NCBI GenBank assembly: GCA_026984795.1
Contig: JALSRK010000024.1
Location: 62,001 to 126,000, forward strand
Direction of reading: 5' to 3'
Source: Solibacteraceae bacterium
GTDB taxonomy: Bacteria > Acidobacteriota > Terriglobia > Bryobacterales > Bryobacteraceae
Length of the DNA: 64,000 nt
Within the stretch, counting starts at the first letter, position 1, and each line of letters starts with the position of its first letter. The notes below the pieces were generated by a model, which saw only the letters and a list, made by a program, of their open reading frames with translations, was not told where the DNA came from and searched no databases. The position numbers and the translations under genes are program-made. Positions 10,399-18,149 of this stretch are shown here, piece by piece.

Positions 10399-11625
10399 AT
10401 GCTCTGTTTCCGTGACGACCTGAGGCAGTCAACCGACGCTCTCCGCGCTCACAAGCTGCGGGCGTCGCTCACCGTGCTGGGCCTGACGATGGGAGTGGCC
10501 ACCCTCATCACCGTGATGACCCTGATCCAGGGCGCCAACCGCTATGTGGAAGAAAAGATCGCCAACCTGGGTACGAACGTATTTCAAATCTCGCGCTTGC
10601 CCTTCGCGGCCACGGACTTCGCTGTCTATCTGAAGGCGATGCGGCACCGCCGGCTGGAGTTGGACGACATGCGGGCCATTGCCGCAAGCTGCCGGTCCTG
10701 CCGACGGGTGGGGGCGTCGGTGGCCAGCCAGACGCGCGTTCGGGCAGGCAATCGGGAGCTGACCGATGCTTCGCTGATCGGGCAGACGGCATCCATGGCG
10801 GACATCGACACCCGCACGGTCGAACTCGGGCGCTATTTCACACCGGGAGAAGACCGGCGTGGGGCGCGGGTCTGCGTTATCGGCGACGGTATCGCGGAAG
10901 AACTGTTCCCGGGCCTCGATCCGGTCGGGCGCACCTTACGGGCCGGCAACACCGAACTGCTCGTCATCGGCAAGTACGAACCCATCGGCTCGATCCTCGG
11001 CATGGACCAGGACAACTTCCTGGTAATCCCCATGGGGACTTTTCAACGGCTGCGGGGCAGCCGCCGGAGCATCGTCATCGAAGTCCAGGCGGCCGGAAGC
11101 GACGCCGCTTTCCAGCGGGCCATCGACGAGGCCACCGTCATCCTGCGCGTCCGCCGCCGACTCCGGCCCACCCAGGAGAACGACTTCTTCGTGGGCACGG
11201 CTTCGAGCTACATCTCGCTGTGGGAGTCGATCAGCAGCGCATTCTTCGCCGTCTTCGTCACGGTGAGCTCCATCTCGGCGGTGGTCGGGGGCATCGTCAT
11301 CATGAACGTCATGCTGGTGAGCGTGGTGGAGCGGACCAAGGAGATCGGTATCCGGCGGGCTGCGGGCGCCACCCGAAATGACATCTTGCGGCAGTTCCTG
11401 ACCGAAAGCGTGCTGCAGTGCCTGGCCGGCGGCTGGCTGGGAACGCTGCTCGGTTTCGGGGCGGCCACAGCGATGAAGGCCTTTACGGACTTCCCGGCGG
11501 CCGTGCAGCCGTGGGTGGCGGCGCTGGGGATCGCCCTGAGTTCCTCCATCGGCCTGTTCTTCGGGATCTACCCGGCGACCCGGGCGGCCCGGCTCGACCC
11601 GGTCGAGGCTTTGCGGAGCGAGTAA
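10399..11625 (+). CDS. MacB/FtsX-type ABC transporter permease (first of a pair)
   Basis: A 408-residue permease. One membrane helix near residues 25-45 (LTVLGLTMGVATLITVMTL) is followed by a MacB-type periplasmic core domain (about 50-265), then the three-helix FtsX domain containing VGGIVIMNVMLVSVVERTKE and RAAGATRNDILRQFL. It ends DPVEALRSE, as in MacB permeases. I place the start at ATG 10399, just before the cytoplasmic coupling helix; a longer frame reaches 10339. A TACAAT hexamer at 10276 is a possible -10 box. No ATP-binding subunit is adjacent. Confidence 0.92.
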   Translation: MLCFRDDLRQSTDALRAHKLRASLTVLGLTMGVATLITVMTLIQGANRYVEEKIANLGTNVFQISRLPFAATDFAVYLKAMRHRRLELDDMRAIAASCRSCRRVGASVASQTRVRAGNRELTDASLIGQTASMADIDTRTVELGRYFTPGEDRRGARVCVIGDGIAEELFPGLDPVGRTLRAGNTELLVIGKYEPIGSILGMDQDNFLVIPMGTFQRLRGSRRSIVIEVQAAGSDAAFQRAIDEATVILRVRRRLRPTQENDFFVGTASSYISLWESISSAFFAVFVTVSSISAVVGGIVIMNVMLVSVVERTKEIGIRRAAGATRNDILRQFLTESVLQCLAGGWLGTLLGFGAATAMKAFTDFPAAVQPWVAALGIALSSSIGLFFGIYPATRAARLDPVEALRSE

Positions 11626-11631
11626 CCAACG

Positions 11632-12900
11632 ATGAGCGGCGGCGAACTCCGGGAGAACCTCAGCATAGCGCTGGAGACGCTCCGCACCCACAAGGTCCGG
11701 TCCGGACTTACGGTGCTGGGCATCGTGATCGGCGTTACCTCGGTGATCTCGGTGGCCGCGGTGATCGATGGTCTCAACGCTTACATCGCCCGGCGCGTGG
11801 AGGAGATGGGCTCCCGCACGTACTACATCTCGCGTTTCTCGATGAGCGCGGGCTTCGGGCGCGTACCGGAGAAAATCCGGAAACGGAAATACCTGCACCC
11901 TTCTGACGCTGCTTATCTGCGGGAGAGGTGTCCCTCCTTGGAGATCGCCACGGCCTTCAGCGGCCGCCCGCTGGGGCCCTCGCGACCGGCAATGAAGTTG
12001 AATGAGATCCGCTACCGCAACGAGCTCGTCGACAATGCCATCCTGCGCGGCGTGGAGCCGGAGATCGGCGCGGCGATCCCGCTCTTCGACGTCGGCCACG
12101 GCCGTTTCATTTCTCAATTCGACGAAGACCACGCCCGGAATGTCATCGTCATCGGCCAGGCGATCGCGGAAGCGCTGTTTCCGCATATCGACCCGCTCGG
12201 CCGCAAAGTGCGGCTCAACGGGCGCGAGTTCGAGGTGATCGGTGTCTTCCGGGAGGATCCAGGCCTGTTCGGGGGGCCGGGGATGGACCAGGTGGCGGCG
12301 ATTCCTCTTTCCACCTTCCGCAAACACTACCCGGAGATCCGCGAATTCATGATCGCCTTCGTCATCCGTCGCGGCGTCCCGACCGAAGCGGGCATGACCG
12401 AAGTGATCGACGCGATGCGCCGGCGGCGCCGGGTCGCGTACAACGAGGAGAACGACTTCGACATTTTCACTCCGGACTTCCTGTCCGACCTCTGGAACCA
12501 GCTCACCAGCGCCCTGGTGATTCTCACCTCCGTGATCAGCTCGATCGGCCTGCTGGTAGGTGGCATCGGGGTGATGAACATCATGCTGATTTCCGTCACC
12601 GAGCGCACCATGGAGATCGGCGTCCGCAAAGCGATCGGGGCCCGGCGCTCCGACATCCGGGCCCAGTTTCTGATGGAAGCCACGGTGCTGAGCCTCACCG
12701 GGGGGATCGTTGGGATTCTGCTCGGAGCCGTGGTCGCCTACCTGGTGCGCAGGTTCATTCCGTACATCCCGGCGGACGTGTCGCTCCTCTGGGTCGCCCT
12801 CGGCGTTACGATATCCATAGGCGTCGGATTGTTCTTCGGCTACTACCCGGCCAACCGGGCGGCGGGACTCGATCCGATCGTCTGCTTGCGCTATGAGTGA
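11632..12900 (+). CDS. MacB/FtsX-type ABC transporter permease (second of a pair)
   Basis: A 422-residue paralogue of the preceding gene, six bases downstream, with the same architecture: helix 1 (LTVLGIVIGVTSVISVAAVI), MacB periplasmic core, and an FtsX domain with VGGIGVMNIMLISVTERTMEIG and KAIGARRSDIRAQFLMEA, ending DPIVCLRYE. The two permeases probably form a heterodimer around a shared MacB-like ATPase, which is missing here. The substrate is unknown; family members export macrolides, peptides or lipoproteins. The last 8 bases overlap the GNAT gene. Confidence 0.93.
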   Translation: MSGGELRENLSIALETLRTHKVRSGLTVLGIVIGVTSVISVAAVIDGLNAYIARRVEEMGSRTYYISRFSMSAGFGRVPEKIRKRKYLHPSDAAYLRERCPSLEIATAFSGRPLGPSRPAMKLNEIRYRNELVDNAILRGVEPEIGAAIPLFDVGHGRFISQFDEDHARNVIVIGQAIAEALFPHIDPLGRKVRLNGREFEVIGVFREDPGLFGGPGMDQVAAIPLSTFRKHYPEIREFMIAFVIRRGVPTEAGMTEVIDAMRRRRRVAYNEENDFDIFTPDFLSDLWNQLTSALVILTSVISSIGLLVGGIGVMNIMLISVTERTMEIGVRKAIGARRSDIRAQFLMEATVLSLTGGIVGILLGAVVAYLVRRFIPYIPADVSLLWVALGVTISIGVGLFFGYYPANRAAGLDPIVCLRYE

Positions 12901-13714
12901 AATTCGGCGGTTGCGAATCTCCGACCTGCCCGCGCTGCTGTGTTTGTCAAACGCGGCCGGCTGGAACCAGACTCCGGCTGACTGGCGCCGCATCCTGCTG
13001 CTCGAGCCGTGGGGTTGCTTCGGCGTCGAGGTGGACCACTCGATCGTGGCGACGGCGACGGCCGTCTGCTACGGGCGGCGTCTGGCTTGGATCGGCATGG
13101 TGCTCACCCATCCGCATCACCGGCGCAAGGGTTACGCCCGCAAACTGATGGAGCACGTGCTGGCTCACCTGCACCGCTGCCGGATCGAGTGGTTCAAGCT
13201 GGACGCCACGGAGTTAGGCCGGCCGCTATACTCCCGGCTCGGTTTCCGGACCGAAGACACGATCGAGCGGTGGGTGGGCGTGGCGCCGGAATCCTTGCAG
13301 CCCTCCGGGCCCGAGGGCTTTACGCCCGTTCCCGATCTGGATCTGGAGGCGTTCGGCGCCGACCGGAGCAGGCTGTTGAAGGAACTCAGCCTGTTCGAGG
13401 CAGCATCGATCCCGGGAGAGGGGTTCGTCATGGGGCGTCCCGGCGCCCGGGCGTGGACGTGCGGCCCATGCATTGCCCGGAGCCCGGAGGCCGCACGGGC
13501 TCTGATCAGTTGGTTCCTGTCCCGCCACCCGGGTGAAGCCGTGTATTGGGACCTGTTGCCCGGGAATCTGGAAGCCGTGCGCCTGGCCGAGGAATTCGGT
13601 TTCGAACCCCGCCGGAAGCTGCTCCGGATGGTGCGGCGCGGCCAAGCTTTCGCCAAGCCGCTCGAAATCGACAACTCCCTTGTCTACGCGGCGGCGGGTT
13701 TCGAGTACGGCTGA
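12893..13714 (+). CDS. GNAT-family acetyltransferase with a second, YitH-like C-terminal domain
   Basis: A 273-residue protein. The N-terminal GNAT domain (1-140) shows IGMVLTHPHHRRKGYARKLM, i.e. the acetyl-CoA-binding R-x-x-G-x-A loop, followed by LYSRLGF. The C-terminal half (about 145-265) ends in EAVYWDLLPGNLEAVRLAEE, LGF-like FGFEPRRKLLRM, which resembles the second domain of YitH-type acetyltransferases. The substrate is unknown. It overlaps the upstream permease by 8 bases and folP by a TGATG junction, so it sits in a tightly coupled transcription unit with unrelated functions. Confidence 0.86.
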   Translation: MSEIRRLRISDLPALLCLSNAAGWNQTPADWRRILLLEPWGCFGVEVDHSIVATATAVCYGRRLAWIGMVLTHPHHRRKGYARKLMEHVLAHLHRCRIEWFKLDATELGRPLYSRLGFRTEDTIERWVGVAPESLQPSGPEGFTPVPDLDLEAFGADRSRLLKELSLFEAASIPGEGFVMGRPGARAWTCGPCIARSPEAARALISWFLSRHPGEAVYWDLLPGNLEAVRLAEEFGFEPRRKLLRMVRRGQAFAKPLEIDNSLVYAAAGFEYG

Positions 13715-14622
13715 TGATGCGCAAGCGCTTTTTATGGAAGCTCCGGCGCGGCGAACTGCCCCTTGGGGAGCGCACTCTGATCATGGGGGTTCTCAACGTC
13801 ACCCCCGATTCATTCTCCGATGGGGGACGATACCTGGATCCGGACCGTGCCTTCGCCCGAGCGCTTCAGATGGAAGACGAAGGCGCCGACATTATCGACA
13901 TCGGCGCCGAATCCACGCGTCCGGGGTCCCGGCGCATCTCCGAACAAGAAGAACTGCAGCGCCTGGTGCCGGTGCTGCGGCGGCTGGCGGGCAAGGTGGC
14001 GGTTCCGATTTCGGTGGACACGTATAAAGCTCGGGTGGCCGCCCGGGCCCTGGAACTGGGAGCCTCGATCATCAACGACCCTTCCGGGCTGACGTTCGAC
14101 CCGCAATTGGCGAAGACGGCGGTTCGGTTCGACGCCGCCCTGGTGTTGAACCACATGCGCGGTACGCCGGAGACGTGGATGCGCCTGGGCCCGTTGCCGG
14201 ACGCGATGGCGGCCGTGCGCCGGGAGCTGGAAGCGGCGGTGCGCAAAGCCCTGCTCGTGGGATTGGACAAAGAACGCATCGTCCTCGACCCGGGCCTCGG
14301 ATTCGGCAAGCGGGGAGAGCAGAACTACGACCTTCTGGTCCGGTTGCCGGAACTCGCGGAGCTGGGCTTCCCAATTCTCGTCGGCCCCTCACGCAAGTCG
14401 TTCCTGGCACAGGCAACCGAGGAAGGGAAGCTGATGGGAACCGCAGCGGCCGTCACGGCGGCTATCCTGGGCGGCGCCCATATCGTGAGGGTGCACGATG
14501 TCCGGCAGATGGTCCCGGTGGTGAAAGCGGCGGACGCGTTGCTGGAGGCCCGTGGCCGTTTGCGTGAGCCCGAGCAGCCGCGGCAGTGGGCTCCCCAGCG
14601 GAAGTTCCAGCGCCGCGCATGA
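13714..14622 (+). CDS. folP: Dihydropteroate synthase
   Basis: Condenses p-aminobenzoate with hydroxymethyl-dihydropterin diphosphate in folate synthesis; target of sulfonamides. The 302-residue TIM barrel has the full signature set: IMGVLNVTPDSFSDGG (diphosphate loop), DIGAESTRPGS, PISVDTYK, NDPSG, LNHMRGTP, DPGLGFGK and the late GPSRKSFL with its binding Lys and Arg. The start is ATG 13714 (or 13717), overlapping the GNAT stop; the open frame extends upstream to 13546 but those residues are an out-of-frame copy of GNAT coding sequence. Confidence 0.96.
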   Translation: MMRKRFLWKLRRGELPLGERTLIMGVLNVTPDSFSDGGRYLDPDRAFARALQMEDEGADIIDIGAESTRPGSRRISEQEELQRLVPVLRRLAGKVAVPISVDTYKARVAARALELGASIINDPSGLTFDPQLAKTAVRFDAALVLNHMRGTPETWMRLGPLPDAMAAVRRELEAAVRKALLVGLDKERIVLDPGLGFGKRGEQNYDLLVRLPELAELGFPILVGPSRKSFLAQATEEGKLMGTAAAVTAAILGGAHIVRVHDVRQMVPVVKAADALLEARGRLREPEQPRQWAPQRKFQRRA

Positions 14623-14636
14623 GGCCGGCCGGAAAG

Positions 14637-15320
14637 CTACAGCCAGTACTCCCACCGGCTCCCGGCGACCACGTAGGCGGCGAGCAGCCCATTGGTCACG
14701 GCGTGGGCAAGGATGCAGTCGCCGAGGCGGCGGGTACGAACGATCCACCAGTTGTAGGCGATGCCGGCCAGGAGTCCCACGGCCCAGAAGCTGCCGTGCT
14801 CGGAGGCGAAGAGCACCGCCGTAAGCCAGAAGGCCCGGGGCGAATATGCGCCCAGCGGGAGGCGTTCGAAATCGCTCCGAACGATCCACCGCATCAGCCA
14901 GCCCCGCCAGAACAGCTCCTCGATCACCGGCGCCAACAGCACCGCCCTTACGGCCCGGGAAGCGATGGCCATTGGGCTGGACGCGAACCCAGCGGGAAGC
15001 GTCCCGGCGCTCGGTCCCGTCAATACGTTCGAGAACAGCCAATGCGCCCGGTAGCCGGGCCAGAGCAGGTCGGGAGCAACCCAAAGGGCGAAGACGGCCG
15101 CGCCCAGCAGCGTGCTCATGGCGGGGCGGGAGACGCCCAGGTCAATGACCGGACGCGAAAAGATCCACAAGGACGCGGCCAGAATCAGCGCCTGCAGCGG
15201 CTGGTCCCAGAGGCCGAGGGGCATCCGCGGGACGATGGCGAGCAGCAGAAGAAACAGGACGAAGGGCGCTACCCAGGGGAACGCCGCGTGAGCCCGGAGG
15301 CGCCGCCACGCCGGTATCAT
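14637..15320 (-). CDS. CPBP-family (CAAX-like) intramembrane metalloprotease
   Basis: A 227-residue polytopic protein with about six hydrophobic helices. Motif 1 of CPBP/Abi glutamic proteases is present as EELFWRGWLMRW, motif 2 as FASEHG, and motif 3 as ILAHAVTNGLLA. The late EELFWRGW ... HAVTN ... RWEYW arrangement is what I recall of the CAAX-protease-related family that travels with exosortase/PEP-CTERM systems; I cannot confirm this without a profile search. Its start overlaps the stop of the TPR lipoprotein gene by four bases (ATGA), so the two are translationally coupled. Confidence 0.87.
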   Translation of the reverse strand: MIPAWRRLRAHAAFPWVAPFVLFLLLLAIVPRMPLGLWDQPLQALILAASLWIFSRPVIDLGVSRPAMSTLLGAAVFALWVAPDLLWPGYRAHWLFSNVLTGPSAGTLPAGFASSPMAIASRAVRAVLLAPVIEELFWRGWLMRWIVRSDFERLPLGAYSPRAFWLTAVLFASEHGSFWAVGLLAGIAYNWWIVRTRRLGDCILAHAVTNGLLAAYVVAGSRWEYWL

Positions 15321-17635
15321 GAACCGATCTTCCCCATCAGCTCGCGGATCTTGAACTTCTCTTCGCTGGTGGGGTTGTGCTGTAAAGCGGTCTCGAGATG
15401 CCGGCGGGCCTTCTCGTCGAGGCCCTTCCGGTGCAACGCCATGGCGAGGTGATACCGCCAGAGCACCACCTTGGGATACTTGGCCACGACCTGTTCGAGG
15501 AGCGCGACCGCCCGGTCCACCAGGTTCTGTTTCATGTAAATGTAAGCCAGGGTGTCGGTGATGTTCGGGTCGTCCGGCAGCACGTTCCGGGCACGCTGAG
15601 CCAGGGTGAGGGCCTCGTCGAGGTCCGTGGAAGTCTCGGCCAGAACATAGGCCAGGTTGTTGAGGGCGATGGGGTTGTTCGGGGCCAAGTCGATCGTTTT
15701 CCGATAATACTCGATCGCCCGCGAGATCGCTCCCAACCGTTCGGCCCCCATGCCGAGGAACAAGAGCGGAACCGGATCCCGCGGCCGCAACTCAACGGCG
15801 CGCTGGAACGCGGTTTCGGCGTTGGTCAGGTCCCCTTTCGTGTAATAGATCCCGCCCAGCAATCGGTAGGCTTCGCCGTTGTTCGGCCGTAGCTTCAACA
15901 CTTCCCGGGTCAGGCGGACGGCCGCCTCGTGTTGTCCGGCGAGACTGAGTATGAAAGCCAGCTGGAGTTTCAGGGAGGTGTTTTCCGGACGCCTGGCGGC
16001 CTCCCGGCGGAGCAACTCGACAGCAGCCTGCGGGCGGCGCTGCCGGAGGTAGACCTGCGCCAGGCCGTTGAGACCCGCCAAGGCCCCCGCCGGAGTTTCG
16101 TACAGCCGGCGGAACCTTCTTTCGGCGTCCTTCAGCTTGTTCTCGAGCAGATCGAGGTTGGCCAGCAGAGTCAAGACATTAGGATCGTCGGCGTGCCGCT
16201 CCAGCAGGGCTTCCAAAGACTTTCGGGCCTGCGCCCTCTCACCCATCCGCATCCAAGCATGCGCCCGGATCAGTTGCGCGTTCAGGTCGCCCGGAGCGTG
16301 TTCGAGAATCCGCTCGGCTTCGGCAACCGCTTTCGCATAGTCGCCGCGGGCGGCGTAGAGGCCCGCCAGCCGGTAGCGGGGCAGGAGGTAGTCCGGCCGC
16401 TGATCGATGGCCTCCCGATACTCCAGTTCGGCGCGGTCCAGGTCGCCCAGCGCGCGGTGAGCCTCCGCCAGGTTGTAGCGAAGGACGGCGTTGTTCGGCA
16501 TCTGTACCAACGCCGCCTCGAAGTCGCCGACCGCCGCCGCGAGTTCTTTCCGGCCCCCGGCACGAAGCCGCAGCGCGCCCCGCAACGCGCGGGCGGAGGA
16601 ATTCTCCGGATCCTTCTCGAGGACCCCCTCGATGGTCTTGTAGGCCTCGTCGTACTGGCCTTGAAGGGCGAGAACCTCCACCATGCGGATCTTGAAACGG
16701 ACCTCCTGCGCCGGATCGGCTTCGAGGCCCTGGCGGTAAGTCTCCAGCGCCCGATCGAACGCGCGCAGCCGGACATAGAAGTCTCCCACGGCCAGATGGG
16801 CTCCAGGAAACTTGCCGGGCTCGCTCAACAGCTCTTGCAGCACAGCCTCCATCTGCTCCGGCTGGCGCTGGACGGCATAGTGGCGGGCGAGTTCGAGGCG
16901 ATAGCGGATATTGTCCGGGAAATGGGCGATCTTCCGTTTCAGCACCTCGAGAGCGTTGTCGAACCGCCGGGCCCGCAGGTGCGCAACGTACAGGAAGTCG
17001 TAGAGCTGGACGAAATCCGGATGCTCTTCCAGATAGTCGGACGCCGTCCGCATCGCTTCGTCGGTGCGGCCCATTTTGGCCAGGCACTCGGCCAGAGCCA
17101 GCGCGGTCCGCCCGTCGCCGGGCCTCAGATCGCGGGCCCGGGTCAACAGCTCCAAGGCCGCCGGGTAGTCGGGATCCTGCTGCAACATGGCCAGCAGCCC
17201 CTTGGCGCGGATCACTGGGAAAGAGTCGGGGCGCTGCGCTTCGACACGCTCAGTCGCCTCCTGCAGGAGCGCGAGCACCGGCTTGAAGCGGGCTGGATCG
17301 CGCAGGTAGATGGCCAGGCACAGGTCGGCGAGGCGGGCGTAGGCGTCCTCGTTCGCCGGATCGAGCTCCACTGCCCGGCGGTAACCCGACAAAGCCTGCC
17401 GGATGCGGCCGAGTTTCTCGGCGGTCCGGCCGGCGCCGTAATAGGCGTCCGCATTCCGGGCGTCGTTCTGGATCGCCCGGCGGTACATGATGTTGGCTTC
17501 TTTGAACTTCTGGTTCTGAAAGTATTTGTTCCCCGTCTCCACGAACGCCCTGGCGCGCTCCAGGGGATCGCGGGAACAGGCTGCCGCCAGGAGGACGAGC
17601 AGAGCCAGGAACCAGTGCATCGCCGGCGTTCGCAT
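15317..17635 (-). CDS. Large TPR-repeat lipoprotein (PrsT-like)
   Basis: A 772-residue exported protein. The N-terminus is a lipoprotein signal (WFLALLVLLAAAC, with the lipidated Cys near residue 20), supporting the ATG at 17635; an in-frame extension upstream to 17722 lacks sense. The rest is a near-continuous array of about 20 tetratricopeptide repeats (for example AYYGAGRTAEKLGRIRQALS and NPIALNNLAYVLAETSTDLD). It resembles the PEP-CTERM-system TPR lipoprotein family (PrsT) in size and layout, and its downstream partner is a CPBP protease, but generic TPR lipoproteins look similar. Role: probable periplasmic scaffold. Confidence 0.88.
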   Translation of the reverse strand: MRTPAMHWFLALLVLLAAACSRDPLERARAFVETGNKYFQNQKFKEANIMYRRAIQNDARNADAYYGAGRTAEKLGRIRQALSGYRRAVELDPANEDAYARLADLCLAIYLRDPARFKPVLALLQEATERVEAQRPDSFPVIRAKGLLAMLQQDPDYPAALELLTRARDLRPGDGRTALALAECLAKMGRTDEAMRTASDYLEEHPDFVQLYDFLYVAHLRARRFDNALEVLKRKIAHFPDNIRYRLELARHYAVQRQPEQMEAVLQELLSEPGKFPGAHLAVGDFYVRLRAFDRALETYRQGLEADPAQEVRFKIRMVEVLALQGQYDEAYKTIEGVLEKDPENSSARALRGALRLRAGGRKELAAAVGDFEAALVQMPNNAVLRYNLAEAHRALGDLDRAELEYREAIDQRPDYLLPRYRLAGLYAARGDYAKAVAEAERILEHAPGDLNAQLIRAHAWMRMGERAQARKSLEALLERHADDPNVLTLLANLDLLENKLKDAERRFRRLYETPAGALAGLNGLAQVYLRQRRPQAAVELLRREAARRPENTSLKLQLAFILSLAGQHEAAVRLTREVLKLRPNNGEAYRLLGGIYYTKGDLTNAETAFQRAVELRPRDPVPLLFLGMGAERLGAISRAIEYYRKTIDLAPNNPIALNNLAYVLAETSTDLDEALTLAQRARNVLPDDPNITDTLAYIYMKQNLVDRAVALLEQVVAKYPKVVLWRYHLAMALHRKGLDEKARRHLETALQHNPTSEEKFKIRELMGKIGS

Positions 17636-17718
17636 AGCCGTTTTCCAGTATTCCAGCACCGGCGGCCTACGGCAACGCTGCGCCGGTCCGGAGCGCCGCT
17701 CCACCCGGATCCTTCCGC

Positions 17719-18051
17719 TCACCGGCGCAGCCGCTCGGCGGCGTTGCGCATTTGCAGCCCGTGCATCAGGCTGGCCGCGCTCCGCATCACCGCCGCCACG
17801 TGGACCGCCTCAGTCATCTGAGCCATGTTGAAGCCCTTTTCCAGGCAGTCCTCCGTGTAGGCGTCGATCGAATAGGGGCACTGCAGCGCATGAGCGACCG
17901 CCAGCGCGATCAAGCTCTTCTCCCGCCGCGACAGAGCGCCTTCGCTGAAGACATGCCCATACCAATTGCGGAACTGCTTCCACAGCAAAGGCGCATCGGC
18001 GCCGATTTCGTTGACGCGGCTGAGATCTTCGGGATTGTAGTAGTCCGGCAT
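17719..18051 (-). CDS. AhpD/carboxymuconolactone decarboxylase-family protein
   Basis: A 110-residue all-helical protein of the CMD/AhpD superfamily. The segment SRREKSLIALAVAHALQCPY, then SIDAYT and AVHVAAVMRSAASLMHG, is highly like the peroxidase-like CMD proteins seen in arsenosugar loci. The active-site pair that is CxxC in AhpD reads CPYS here, so the second cysteine is replaced; another Cys lies nine residues after the first, in EDCLEKG. No radical-SAM ArsS partner is nearby, so an arsenosugar role is not supported. A good AAGGAG Shine-Dalgarno precedes ATG 18051. Follows the SUMT fusion gene on the same strand. Confidence 0.86.
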   Translation of the reverse strand: MPDYYNPEDLSRVNEIGADAPLLWKQFRNWYGHVFSEGALSRREKSLIALAVAHALQCPYSIDAYTEDCLEKGFNMAQMTEAVHVAAVMRSAASLMHGLQMRNAAERLRR

Positions 18052-18149
18052 CGCGAATCTTCACTCTCCTTGGGATTGGTTTCCGTTCCTCCAGAGCCCG
18101 GGCGGCGGCGCCGGGGCGGGCTCCCGCGCTCTTGCGCCCCCCGGCGAAG

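Noticed and set aside
10936-12993. A 685-codon minus-strand frame opposite the two ABC permeases
   Set aside because: Shadow of the permeases; Asp/His/Arg-rich sequence without motifs.
13546-13713. N-terminal extension of folP
   Set aside because: These codons lie over the GNAT gene in another frame and precede the universally conserved FolP start region; the coupled ATG 13714 is adequate.
15929-17821. A 630-codon plus-strand frame opposite the TPR lipoprotein
   Set aside because: Antisense shadow of repetitive TPR coding sequence.
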